Positions 16,080-24,175 are shown, counted from the stretch's first letter. The stretch is DNA of 25,562 bases from Glaciecola sp. UBA1851 (GCA_002338515.1 DDIL01000065.1:10525-36086), one strand, 5' to 3'. Notes: a model not told the origin generated them from the sequence alone. Numbers and translations: made by a program.

Positions 16080-17030
16080 CTATTGCGATAAACTGAACAC
16101 ATAGGCCGCGACCACATGTACCTTGTTCTCGCCAAGCGTTTCGTTAAAAGCAGGCATTACACCGTTACGACCATAATTTAAGGTTTCAGTAACTGCACGC
16201 TCGCTACCACCATATAACCAAATATTATCTGTAAGGTTAGGCGCACCAATCATTTGATTACCCTTTCCATCCATGCCGTGACAAGCCGCACAAGCCATGA
16301 ATCGAGCTTTACCAGCTGTAGAAAGTGCCGAGTCTACTTCTCTACCGCTAAGGCTTAGGGTATAAGCAACCACCTCTTTTATACCTTGCTCACCAAATGG
16401 TGCTAACCAGCCAGGCATTGCACCTATACGACCATTAATCAAGGTTTCTTTGATTTTTGCACCGCTACCACCGTATAACCAATCGTTATCGGTAAGGTTA
16501 GGGAAACCACCGCGTTGACCGCGAGCGTCTGAACCATGGCATTGAGCACAATTTTGTAAGAATAAACGTTTTCCTACATTTACCGCTTCTTCGTTCAATG
16601 CTAATTCCTCAACGGGTGTCTTAGCATATTCCTCAAAAATTGGGTCAAATTTTTCTTGGGCAAGTCTAATAGAGTTAGCAAATTCATTTAAATTACCTTC
16701 TGCTATATCTTTTGCCAACTCGGCCTCATATTCAGCTACAGAACGCACGTCTTGGTTTGAACTTTCCCAACCAAGTAGTCCTTTATAACTTCCTAAACCA
16801 GGGTAGGCGATTAAATATAATACGCCCCATACCATTGTGATGTAGAACATATTCGTCCACCACTTTGGAAGCTGATTGTTTATTTCCACGATACCATCAA
16901 ACTCGTGATCTAACTTTTCACCCTCAGGCACACCAGTTTTATTGGCTAGTGTCCACCTTAGTAGCCACCAACAACCAGCAATAGTGCCTAGAGTAATTAC
17001 ACTAATCCATATTGTCCAAAACATAGTCAT
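16080..17030 (-). CDS. ccoP: cbb3-type cytochrome c oxidase subunit III (diheme) CcoP
   Basis: CcoP is the diheme c-type subunit that takes electrons from soluble cytochromes into cbb3 oxidase. The 316-aa protein has an N-terminal helix (5-25), a second helix (about 57-78) after the family segment VPEGEKLDHEFDGIVE, and two cytochrome c domains. The heme motifs are CAQCH (161-165) and CAACH (247-251), each followed by a near-repeat PNLTDN.WLYGGS and by a Met ligand region (GAMPGW, GVMPAF). The ATG at 17030 has AGGAG ten bases upstream; a second in-frame ATG is two codons later. It overlaps nothing but starts four bases past the ccoQ stop. Confidence 0.97.
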   Translation of the reverse strand: MTMFWTIWISVITLGTIAGCWWLLRWTLANKTGVPEGEKLDHEFDGIVEINNQLPKWWTNMFYITMVWGVLYLIAYPGLGSYKGLLGWESSNQDVRSVAEYEAELAKDIAEGNLNEFANSIRLAQEKFDPIFEEYAKTPVEELALNEEAVNVGKRLFLQNCAQCHGSDARGQRGGFPNLTDNDWLYGGSGAKIKETLINGRIGAMPGWLAPFGEQGIKEVVAYTLSLSGREVDSALSTAGKARFMACAACHGMDGKGNQMIGAPNLTDNIWLYGGSERAVTETLNYGRNGVMPAFNETLGENKVHVVAAYVFSLSQ

Positions 17031-17034
17031 GAGA

Positions 17035-17214
17035 TTATGACTCCTGATCTTTTTTACTTAACTTATTGTCATTGTTTTTGTCATCTTCAAAAATGACATT
17101 GGCAGCATCGTCAAACTTAGCTTTATTTTTGCTATGAAATGCCCACCATACCGCGCCTATAAAAGCGACAAATACTATGACAGTGAATATACTTCCTACA
17201 ATACCTTGGTCCAT
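17035..17214 (-). CDS. ccoQ: cbb3-type oxidase small subunit CcoQ
   Basis: A 59-aa single-span membrane protein lying exactly between ccoO and ccoP. It begins MDQGIVGSIFTVIVFVAF, has one helix (about residues 5-24), then the CcoQ-like AVWWAFHSKNKAKFDDAANV and a charged tail rich in Asp, Asn and Lys. CcoQ stabilises the association of CcoP with the CcoNO core. The spacing is 11 bases after ccoO and four bases before ccoP. The ribosome site is weak, so coupled translation is likely. Confidence 0.93.
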   Translation of the reverse strand: MDQGIVGSIFTVIVFVAFIGAVWWAFHSKNKAKFDDAANVIFEDDKNNDNKLSKKDQES

Positions 17215-17225
17215 ACCTACAACCG

Positions 17226-17831
17226 TTACTGTAAGTACGTGCCGAGCGTCTGAAGATATGCAATCAAGGCTTCCATTTCGGTTTTGCCTTGCACAGCTTC
17301 TTTCGCACCAGCAATGTCTTCTTCGGTATAAGGAACACCTAGCATTTTGTTAACTTCTAAACGTCTAGCAATAGTTTCGCCAGTTAATACGTTCTCTGCT
17401 AACCATGGATAACCAGGCATATTCGACTCAGGTACTACGTTACGAGGATTAATTAAATGAACTCTATGCCATTCATCAGAATATCTTCCACCCACTCTTG
17501 CTAAGTCAGGACCTGTTCTTTTTGAACCCCATAAAAATGGACGTTCCCAAACTGATTCACCCGCAACCGAATAATGGCCATAACGTTCTGTTTCAGATCT
17601 AAATGGACGAATCATTTGACTGTGACAACCAACACATCCTTCACGAATATAGATGTCACGGCCTTCCATTTGTAATGCGGTATAAGGCTTTAATCCTTTA
17701 ACCGGCTCCAATACTTGTTGTTGAAACATTAATGGTAGTATTTGCGCCATGGCACCAAAACTTATGGCTATTAAAACGCATATAGTTAAGAGGCCAACAT
17801 TTTTTTCAAATAACTCATGTGGATTCTTCAT
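17226..17831 (-). CDS. ccoO: cbb3-type cytochrome c oxidase subunit II (monoheme) CcoO
   Basis: CcoO is the membrane-anchored monoheme cytochrome c of cbb3 oxidase. The 201-aa protein has one N-terminal helix (about residues 12-34) and a periplasmic cytochrome domain with CVGCH (C66, C69, H70) followed by SQMIRPFRSETERYG. The distal Met ligand is probably in VVPESNMPGYPWL. Its ATG overlaps the ccoN stop by four bases. Confidence 0.97.
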   Translation of the reverse strand: MKNPHELFEKNVGLLTICVLIAISFGAMAQILPLMFQQQVLEPVKGLKPYTALQMEGRDIYIREGCVGCHSQMIRPFRSETERYGHYSVAGESVWERPFLWGSKRTGPDLARVGGRYSDEWHRVHLINPRNVVPESNMPGYPWLAENVLTGETIARRLEVNKMLGVPYTEEDIAGAKEAVQGKTEMEALIAYLQTLGTYLQ

Positions 17832-19276
17832 TGGGCAGCTCCTAGTGCAGCGTTAGTATCTGCAGAATTATCTTCCTGAGTTTTTGGTGCAGCGATAGTT
17901 TTATAACAGTTATAAGCCATAATAAGCATACCGGCCACTACAAATACTCCACCAATAAAGCGTACAACATAGAAAGGTTTAGATGCTTCAAGTGACTCTA
18001 CAAAAGAGTAGGTAAGTGTTCCATCAGCATTAACTGCGCGCCACATCATGCCTTGCAATACACCAGACATCCACATTGCAACGATATAAAGTACAACGCC
18101 AATTGTCGCTAACCAAAAATGCACATTAATAAGCTTAGTACTATACATTTTAGGTTGGCCAAAAAGGATAGGCACTAAATGGTAAATAGAACCGATTGAT
18201 ACCATGGCAACCCAACCTAAAGCACCAGAGTGCACGTGACCAACAGTCCAATCCGTATAATGCGATAGTGCATTAACGGTTTTAATTGCCATCATTGGAC
18301 CTTCGAAGGTAGACATACCGTAAAAGGATAATGAAACAATTAAGAAACGTAATACAGGATCAGTTCTTAGTTTATGCCATGCACCTGACAAGGTCATAAT
18401 ACCGTTAATCATACCACCCCAAGACGGGACAAATAAGATAACTGACATAACCATACCCAACGACTGAGTCCAATCAGGTAAAGCAGTATAATGAAGATGG
18501 TGAGGACCAGCCCATATGTATAACGAAACTAATGCCCAGAAGTGAACAATAGATAAACGGTATGAATATACTGGACGACCAGCTTGCTTAGGAACAAAAT
18601 AATACATCATGCCTAAGAAACCAGCCGTTAGGAAGAATCCTACCGCGTTATGCCCATACCACCACTGCATCATTGCATCTACCGCACCCGCATAGATAGA
18701 ATAGGATTTAGTAAAAGTTACTGGAATAGCCATACTGTTACCTATATGCAATACAGCTACGGTTAGCATGAAAGCGCCTAAGAACCAGTTAGCAACATAA
18801 ATATGCGATGTTCTTCTAATTATTAATGTGCCAAAGAAGTTGATTATGTAAGCCACCCAAACAAGCGTGATTAAAATATCAATTGGCCATTCTAATTCAG
18901 CATATTCTTTACTTGCTGTAATACCTAAAGGCAGTGTTATAGCAGCCGAGAGAATAACAGCTTGCCAACCCCAGAAAGTAAAAGCTGCTAACTTGTCGCT
19001 GAATAAGCGAACTTGGCAAGTACGTTGAACTATGTAGTAACTAGTTGCAAATAATGCACAACCACCAAATGCAAAAATTACCGCATTGGTGTGTAAAGGA
19101 CGAAGACGAGAGTAGGTTAACCATGGAAGGTCGAAGTTAAGAGCAGGCGCAAATAATTGTGCTGCGATTAATACTCCAACTGTCATTCCAACGATGCCCC
19201 ATACAACCGTCATGATTGTAAACTGCCTAACTACTTTATAATTGTAATCAGGTTGAACTTGGCTTGTTTGACTCAT
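17828..19276 (-). CDS. ccoN: cbb3-type cytochrome c oxidase catalytic subunit I CcoN
   Basis: CcoN is the heme-copper subunit that reduces oxygen to water with high affinity and pumps protons in the inner membrane. The 482-aa protein has about 12 helices. Visible ligands are H62 (RPLHTN) for heme b, H209 (WWYGHN), H259 and H260 (GPHHLHYTALPDW) for CuB, and H347/H349 (VGHVHSGALGW) for hemes b3 and b. The nearby Y253 is a candidate for the cross-linked Tyr of this class. It is the first gene of ccoNOQP; an FNR box lies 168 bases upstream. Confidence 0.98.
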   Translation of the reverse strand: MSQTSQVQPDYNYKVVRQFTIMTVVWGIVGMTVGVLIAAQLFAPALNFDLPWLTYSRLRPLHTNAVIFAFGGCALFATSYYIVQRTCQVRLFSDKLAAFTFWGWQAVILSAAITLPLGITASKEYAELEWPIDILITLVWVAYIINFFGTLIIRRTSHIYVANWFLGAFMLTVAVLHIGNSMAIPVTFTKSYSIYAGAVDAMMQWWYGHNAVGFFLTAGFLGMMYYFVPKQAGRPVYSYRLSIVHFWALVSLYIWAGPHHLHYTALPDWTQSLGMVMSVILFVPSWGGMINGIMTLSGAWHKLRTDPVLRFLIVSLSFYGMSTFEGPMMAIKTVNALSHYTDWTVGHVHSGALGWVAMVSIGSIYHLVPILFGQPKMYSTKLINVHFWLATIGVVLYIVAMWMSGVLQGMMWRAVNADGTLTYSFVESLEASKPFYVVRFIGGVFVVAGMLIMAYNCYKTIAAPKTQEDNSADTNAALGAAQ

Positions 19277-19484
19277 TTTTAAACTTCCGCGTCGAGAAAT
19301 AATTTAAACCCTAACTCGTGTTGATTTACTAACTTTTTTATCGTCCTAGTTGAGTGGGGCGAAGAAGATCAGTAAACTCGGCACTTGTCGAAAGGGGATA
19401 TTAATGTTTTTAAATACAAAAAGATACACAACTAGCCTATCGTTTGATCTTAGTCAATAAAGGAAACTGTACAGTTAAATAATT
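19277..19484. promoter_or_regulatory. Divergent promoter region between ccoN and the 19485 gene
   Basis: This 208-bp gap is shared by two divergent genes. It holds the FNR box (19444-19457) and a 12-bp palindrome AACTGTACAGTT (19465-19476). For ccoN, minus-strand TATTTA (19411-19416) or TATCTT (19421-19426) could be a -10, putting the FNR box about 46 or 36 bases upstream of transcription; neither is an exact class II fit. The ccoN leader would be over 120 bases long. Confidence 0.55.
19444..19457 (-). promoter_or_regulatory. FNR box upstream of ccoN
   Basis: TTGAT-CTTA-GTCAA on the plus strand, equal to TTGAC-TAAG-ATCAA on the minus, matches nine of ten FNR half-site bases. It is upstream of both ccoN and the divergent gene. 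FNR or Anr control of ccoNOQP is well established in other proteobacteria, and fnr is in this cluster. Confidence 0.75.
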
Positions 19485-19970
19485 GTGAATAAATCAACCA
19501 AAAACTCTGTAACTTTAGTCTTAATTTGTTTACTTTCTGTACTGACAGCAGTCATTTACACAGAAAATGTTAATGAACCGTTAAATAGAGGCTATGAATG
19601 CCGATTAAGTGATCAGAGGTGTTCATTTGACGGAGATTTAGGCAGTTTAAGAGTGACTTTTGAACAGCCACCAGAAATTGAAGAAGAACTAATAATCGAC
19701 TTTTATTTTTCCGCCAATATTCTGTTAAAAAGAGCTTGGGTGGAAGGTGATAATATGTACATGGGAAAAACCCCCGTAGTACCTGAAAACTCAACTGATG
19801 AAGCTTTAAAATTAAACTCAATTGATGCATTAAATAGCTTTAAAGGAATCATTTTCTTAGGCAGTTGTACAGAGCCATTGATGAAGTGGAATTTATTTGT
19901 CGAAATGGAGAATTCAACCACGAAAGAGAAAAGAATATATCGAATTTCGTTTGACACTAATTCCATGTGA
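19485..19970 (+). CDS. Uncharacterised membrane-anchored protein divergent from ccoN
   Basis: I do not recognise the family. The 161-aa product has an N-terminal helix (residues 8-26, VTLVLICLLSVLTAVIY) and then a likely periplasmic domain. Features are the pair C39/C46 (YECRLSDQRC), a strand-rich segment VTFEQPPEIEEELIIDFYF, then WVEGDNMYMGKTPVVP with M91/M93, and IIFLGSCTEPLMKWNLFVEME with C128 and M133. Paired Met and a Cys-Met combination could bind copper, and a beta-rich anchored domain recalls FixH, but both are inferences. The GTG at 19485 is the first start after an in-frame TAA, and its ribosome site is poor. It shares its upstream region and FNR box with ccoN. Confidence 0.72.
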   Translation: MNKSTKNSVTLVLICLLSVLTAVIYTENVNEPLNRGYECRLSDQRCSFDGDLGSLRVTFEQPPEIEEELIIDFYFSANILLKRAWVEGDNMYMGKTPVVPENSTDEALKLNSIDALNSFKGIIFLGSCTEPLMKWNLFVEMENSTTKEKRIYRISFDTNSM

Positions 19971-20282
19971 AAAATAGAACATTTAACAAACTAAATGGTA
20001 TGAAAACTACTCAGCATTGTTAACAAATTGAAAATTTTCACATCACAAAGCTTGAATAATAAGATGTACATAAAACCAACGAGTTTCGTTCTTTCCAACA
20101 TAATATCAGTTGTAATTGCTCGGGCGAAGAGAAAAGTAAATAGAGGGTTGATTTTACAAATGCGAAAAATTAAGCTATTGATAAATAAAATAAATATTTT
20201 AATTTTACTGAAAAGCAAGCAGCCAATATTGTGTTAATAACAGATTACATTGGCTGATATATACTTTGGTCTCAAACGCTAA
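19971..20282. other. 312-bp AT-rich intergenic region, no gene seen
   Basis: Convergent space between the 19485 gene and bfr. Short open frames on both strands have unlikely Lys/Ile/Asn-rich compositions and poor starts. One inverted repeat CAGCCAAT (20220-20227) / ATTGGCTG (20249-20256) with a 21-base loop lies 27 bases past the bfr stop; lacking a T run, it is at best a weak terminator. Confidence 0.6.
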
Positions 20283-20750
20283 TTAAAGTTGTGATTGTAA
20301 GTAGTTTTGCAAGCCAATTCGCTTTATTAAGCCTAATTGTTGCTCTAACCAATGAGCATGATCCATCTCAGTATCGTCTAACAATACCAACAACATGTCT
20401 CGAGACACATAATCATGTTCTGTTTCGCATATTGCTATAACTTCTTTTAGCTTTGCTGCAACTTCGTATTCTACACGTAAATCACTTTCTAACATTTCAG
20501 GTACTTCCGCACCAATTTTCAAACCAGTACGGGTTTGCATGTCAGGCGTACCGCCAAGAAATAACATACGCTCTATAAGCTTTGTAGCATGGCCTCTTTC
20601 ATCATCAAACTCATGATCAATACGCTCATAAAGCTTATTAAATCCCCAGTCTAAATACATTTGAGAATGTATGAAATACTGATCCATCGCTGCCAGTTCG
20701 TAGCCAAGCAACTCATTTAAACCATTAATTACTTTTTGATTACCTTGCAT
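20283..20750 (-). CDS. bfr: Bacterioferritin, ferroxidase-type subunit without heme Met
   Basis: A 155-aa bacterioferritin subunit for storing iron in a 24-mer shell. All six diiron ferroxidase ligands are present: E18, E51, H54, E94, E128 and H131 (the last two offset by one residue from E. coli E127/H130). Position 52, the heme-ligating Met of classical Bfr, is Arg (DDERGH). The subunit should therefore oxidise iron but not bind heme on its own. The N-terminus MQGNQKVINGLNELLGYEL is typical. It lies 78 bases downstream of the second bfr gene and is probably in the same transcript. Confidence 0.95.
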   Translation of the reverse strand: MQGNQKVINGLNELLGYELAAMDQYFIHSQMYLDWGFNKLYERIDHEFDDERGHATKLIERMLFLGGTPDMQTRTGLKIGAEVPEMLESDLRVEYEVAAKLKEVIAICETEHDYVSRDMLLVLLDDTEMDHAHWLEQQLGLIKRIGLQNYLQSQL

Positions 20751-20828
20751 AACACTATGCCTCTTTTAAATTTGGTTTTAACTTTATGGTGTAACCACTC
20801 AATTTTGACACCGTTAAAGCTAATGGAA

Positions 20829-21302
20829 CTATTCTTTATCTATTTTTGACTGCAAGTAGTTTTCTATACCTAGTTTTTCTACTTGATACAATTGGGTATC
20901 AAGCCAGTCTAAATACTCTTCCTCTTCATCTAAAATTTTAGATAATATGTCACGACTTACGTAGTCTTGTTCTTGTTCACATAAAGCTACGGCCGCTTTT
21001 AGTTTTGGAATTTGTTCGTTTTCAAATTTCATGTCGCAATTAAGCGATTCTTCGGTATCTTCACCAATATATAACTTTCCTAACATTTGCAGATTGGGTA
21101 AGCCCTCTAGAAATAAAATTCGTTCTATCAATCGATCTGCTTGTTTCATATCTTTGATAGATTTTTTGTAAGCGGCTGCATCTAAACCGAGCAACCCCCA
21201 ATTTTTATGCATGCGAGCATGCAAAAAGTATTGATTAATTGAAGTAAGCTCGATAGTGAGGATTTCATTTAAAGTTTTTATTACTGAACTGGAGCCTTTC
21301 AT
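20829..21302 (-). CDS. bfr: Bacterioferritin, heme-binding-type subunit with degenerate ferroxidase site
   Basis: A 157-aa bacterioferritin subunit. It keeps the heme ligand M52 (IKDMKQAD) but changes the diiron site: position 51 is Asp instead of Glu, 54 is Gln instead of His and 130 is Tyr instead of His, while E18, E94 and E127 stay. It should bind heme between subunits but have little ferroxidase activity. I chose the ATG at 21302 because it gives the family start MKGSSSVIKTLNEIL and has AGG nine bases upstream; an in-frame ATG at 21329 adds nine unrelated residues. It is the promoter-proximal gene of the pair, with a Fur-like site about 100 bases upstream. Confidence 0.94.
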   Translation of the reverse strand: MKGSSSVIKTLNEILTIELTSINQYFLHARMHKNWGLLGLDAAAYKKSIKDMKQADRLIERILFLEGLPNLQMLGKLYIGEDTEESLNCDMKFENEQIPKLKAAVALCEQEQDYVSRDILSKILDEEEEYLDWLDTQLYQVEKLGIENYLQSKIDKE

Positions 21303-21404
21303 AACACTTGACCTATTTATAAACCACAATCGAAGTCTAACACAAAGGTATTAGAGTGCAAAACAATTATCAAAAAAGCATAATAAAATCATATAGATAA
21401 AAAG

Positions 21405-21423
21405 GTTAATCATTCTCATTTAG
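21405..21423 (-). promoter_or_regulatory. Candidate Fur box upstream of the bacterioferritin pair
   Basis: On the minus strand CTAAATGAGAATGATTAAC resembles the Fur box GATAATGATAATCATTATC, with about 13 of 19 matches by eye and the core AATGAGAATGATT. It lies 103-121 bases upstream of the bfr start at 21302, and no other gene could use it on that strand. Confidence 0.4.
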
Positions 21424-21477
21424 ACTAGCAGTATGATTGAGGTGAATGAAATATGGGCAGCAACTAAACTATGGCAA

Positions 21478-21498
21478 AACATGAAATTGTTTCATGTT
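21478..21498. repeat. 21-bp palindrome between the antiporter and bfr genes
   Basis: AACATGAAA-TTG-TTTCATGTT is a perfect 9-bp inverted repeat with a three-base centre. It lies 69 bases past the antiporter stop and upstream of bfr. It could be an operator or a weak hairpin terminator of the antiporter transcript (only four T residues follow on the minus strand). Confidence 0.45.
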
Positions 21499-21566
21499 AC
21501 AAATAAATTGGAATATAAAGTGGTTCACTAATATAAAATGAAGACATGCATAATTAGAGGGTAAGT

Positions 21567-23153
21567 TTATGCATTTTTTTGTCTCATATCATCTAATAAT
21601 CGAATACTTTCTTCAGCAAATCCTAAGCCTGCATCAGTGAAAAAGTTGAATACGTGATCAACACCATTTTTTAACAAGGGCTCAACTTCATCTTGATATC
21701 TGGCTATCGCCACTATTTGGCCCGTATAATTTATTTGCCTGAGCATACCCGTAATATTCGAAGAGTCGTCTATAGCGGGCAGGGCTAACAGCACTAACTT
21801 TACATTTGATAAGTCGAGGTTTTCCCACATATCTATATTTTCGCCGTCTCCAGCAATCACATTTTTGTTAACCTTGGAAAGCTGTTTTACTTTTTCACTA
21901 TCTGCATCCATCCCCCAAACTTGTTCACCTAAATCTCTAGTTAGGGCTTTGAAGGCACCTTTACCAACACGTCCCATACCTATCACTAATACTTCCGCAT
22001 CGCTCATACACGGATATTGGTCTTCAACAAGTGCTATCTTGGCTTCATATTTTCTTAACTTGTTCTTAACCTTGGCATAATATTGATGAGAATGCTTATA
22101 CAATAAACTAGAAAGAACAAAAGAAAATGAAACGCTCATTGCAATAATTACTAGCCAGTCTGCGTCTAACATTCCCGCCCCAACGGCTACAGCAATAACA
22201 ATTAAGCCAAATTCGCTATAATTAGAAAGCACTAGACTGGCTAGATATGACGTTCTTGCGCGTAGCTTGAAGTACGCAAATAAGGTAAAAAACATAAAGT
22301 ATTTTATGGGTAACAATACAATGCTGAAAGCTAACGCGATTAATGCCATTTCAATAGTGGGAAGGGCAGTTAAACCAATGGTTAAGAAAAAGCCAATTAA
22401 GAACAAATCTTTAAAACTGAGTAGCGATTTTGCAAGCTCAGTAGATTTACTACTCTGAGCAAGTAAAATCCCAATAATGAGTGCACCTAAATCGCCTTTA
22501 ACACCCACTAACTCAAATAAGTAATAACCGCCAAGTGCAAAAACTAAACCGCTTAAAGGCAACAACTCTCCATGTCCGGCTTCTTCAAGCAATCGTCGCA
22601 AAACGGGGGTTAATGGAATAAGTAAAAATAAACCTAAAGCATAAATTGAAGGAATTTTCCCGGTAGCCGCCACTAGGAATAACACGGCAAAAATATCCTG
22701 CATTATTAAAATGCCAATGGCAATTTTCCCATGCCTTGTTTTTGTTTCTCCCGATTCTTCTAATATTTTTACAACGCATACTGTTGAACTAAAACTTAAT
22801 GCAAATCCTATAAGGGCAGCCTGTGCAAATGTTAAGTCAGTAAAGTAGGGCACTGATAAAGCAACAAGACCTAACACAACAATACTGACTAAACCTATCC
22901 AAACAACTGAGTGACTAACACTCGTTAACCATATTTCGGTTTTCGCCAAGTCTTTAATATTTAGCTTTAATCCTATAACAAATAGCATAATAGTAATGCC
23001 TAAATTAGCTATTGTGTTTAGGTTCTCATCTGCGGTAAATCCAAGTATGTTTAAAACGAAGCCGGCTATTAAAAAACCAATAAGCGCAGGCATATTGAAG
23101 ATTTTGCAGGCAAATCCAAAAATGAAGGCAACAAGTAATAATCCAAAATCCAT
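21567..23153 (-). CDS. Kef-type (CPA2) monovalent cation:proton antiporter with RCK domain
   Basis: A 528-aa inner-membrane antiporter of the CPA2 family (KefB/KefC/YbaL type), exchanging K+ or Na+ for protons. About 12 helices span residues 1-352, including the Q152-D153 motif (ILIMQDIFAVLF) essential in this family. A TrkA-N (RCK) domain follows at about 385-520, with the Rossmann loop GMGRVG (392-397) and acidic D413/D415 region for nucleotide binding. The sequence resembles YbaL-like proteins more than KefC, because a C-terminal quinone-reductase-partner site is not evident. Ion and gating ligand cannot be told from the sequence. Confidence 0.9.
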   Translation of the reverse strand: MDFGLLLVAFIFGFACKIFNMPALIGFLIAGFVLNILGFTADENLNTIANLGITIMLFVIGLKLNIKDLAKTEIWLTSVSHSVVWIGLVSIVVLGLVALSVPYFTDLTFAQAALIGFALSFSSTVCVVKILEESGETKTRHGKIAIGILIMQDIFAVLFLVAATGKIPSIYALGLFLLIPLTPVLRRLLEEAGHGELLPLSGLVFALGGYYLFELVGVKGDLGALIIGILLAQSSKSTELAKSLLSFKDLFLIGFFLTIGLTALPTIEMALIALAFSIVLLPIKYFMFFTLFAYFKLRARTSYLASLVLSNYSEFGLIVIAVAVGAGMLDADWLVIIAMSVSFSFVLSSLLYKHSHQYYAKVKNKLRKYEAKIALVEDQYPCMSDAEVLVIGMGRVGKGAFKALTRDLGEQVWGMDADSEKVKQLSKVNKNVIAGDGENIDMWENLDLSNVKLVLLALPAIDDSSNITGMLRQINYTGQIVAIARYQDEVEPLLKNGVDHVFNFFTDAGLGFAEESIRLLDDMRQKNA

Positions 23154-23247
23154 GATTGTGAAATGCTCTTTTGTTTTAACTTAGGGGATGTAGTAATGCT
23201 ATTGAAAATAGATTTTAACTTTTCTCATTACAAACTATCTAAAAAAT

Positions 23248-24168
23248 CTAGTTTATATAGTTATATGTTTGCTTTGGGCATTCTACCATCGGCATGTGTC
23301 CAATATCTTTTAATACTAAAGCTTTTTTATCAAGTAATTGTTCCCAAGCTTCAGCTTCCGATAAAGGCAGTAAACCATCGAACTCTCCCCATATTAACTG
23401 TACTTCCATATCATTTAGTTGAAATGGATCAACAAAGAACTCGTCAATATTAAAGAAATCAATAAACATATGCTTTAACTGCTCTCTGAGTGCTAAATAC
23501 TTTTCTTCCGCTATATAAGACAGTACTGCAGGGGGTACAAATGGGGGGCTATGCATAGAAAGTTTGAAAAACTCAAAAACACTTGCGCTACTATTATGTT
23601 CAAAGGGTATTTTGCCTTCTTCAGCTAACACTTTCGCAAAATTTGTACTTGCTCCTGCTGGATCAAGAAGTGATATTTTACTGATAGTATAATTTGGTTT
23701 AGATGCACAAGAGACGTAATTCTGAGCTAATATTGCACTTATCATACCCCCCATAGAGTTCCCAACTATAATGACTTCACCTTTAATGTTGAGGTCACTT
23801 ATAAGCGCTTCTATATGTGTAGCCTGTTTAAACGCCGAATAATTGTTTTCAGAAAAATACGGCATTTCACCATGTCCAAGTAAATCAGGAATAATCAGGT
23901 TGTAATCATCTTTTGCATATTTGGCAAATTTTAGCCAAATGTCTTTATCAGCGCTAAAACCATGCAGTAACAACATAGTAGGTTTGGTTTTATTAGCATT
24001 TGAATAATAAATATATGTATTGTCACCTTGCTGATGCCTAAACAAATGCAAACTAGCTAGTTTTCGTTCTATTCGAGAATTGATCAAATATATATATTCA
24101 CCCACTTTAGGATTGCGAGAAAAAAACAAGCACCAACATAGACCAATAATAATTATTATATAAATCAT
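23248..24168 (-). CDS. Membrane-anchored alpha/beta hydrolase
   Basis: A 306-aa serine hydrolase with an N-terminal hydrophobic anchor (residues 1-17, MIYIIIIIGLCWCLFFS). The oxyanion segment is LLLHGFSADKDIW, the nucleophile Ser sits in GNSMGG, the acid is probably the Asp of WGEFDGLLPL and the base is the His of DIGHMPMVE, so the triad is complete. I chose the ATG at 24168, seven bases after the stop of the upstream monooxygenase and with AGGA five bases away; a longer frame from 24258 would overlap that gene by about 80 bases. It may hydrolyse the ester made by the monooxygenase. The substrate is unknown. Confidence 0.87.
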   Translation of the reverse strand: MIYIIIIIGLCWCLFFSRNPKVGEYIYLINSRIERKLASLHLFRHQQGDNTYIYYSNANKTKPTMLLLHGFSADKDIWLKFAKYAKDDYNLIIPDLLGHGEMPYFSENNYSAFKQATHIEALISDLNIKGEVIIVGNSMGGMISAILAQNYVSCASKPNYTISKISLLDPAGASTNFAKVLAEEGKIPFEHNSSASVFEFFKLSMHSPPFVPPAVLSYIAEEKYLALREQLKHMFIDFFNIDEFFVDPFQLNDMEVQLIWGEFDGLLPLSEAEAWEQLLDKKALVLKDIGHMPMVECPKQTYNYIN

Positions 24169-24175
24169 GATATTC

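Noticed and set aside
20028..20237. Open frame of 69 codons on the plus strand, and overlapping frames on the minus strand
   Set aside because: TTG start, no ribosome site and a Lys/Ile-rich composition explained by AT-rich DNA.
21433..21531. Small 32-codon frame on the plus strand upstream of bfr (starts MIEVNEIW)
   Set aside because: No ribosome site, it overlaps the 21-bp palindrome and its N-terminus is within 15 bases of the Fur-like site; nothing supports it as a gene.
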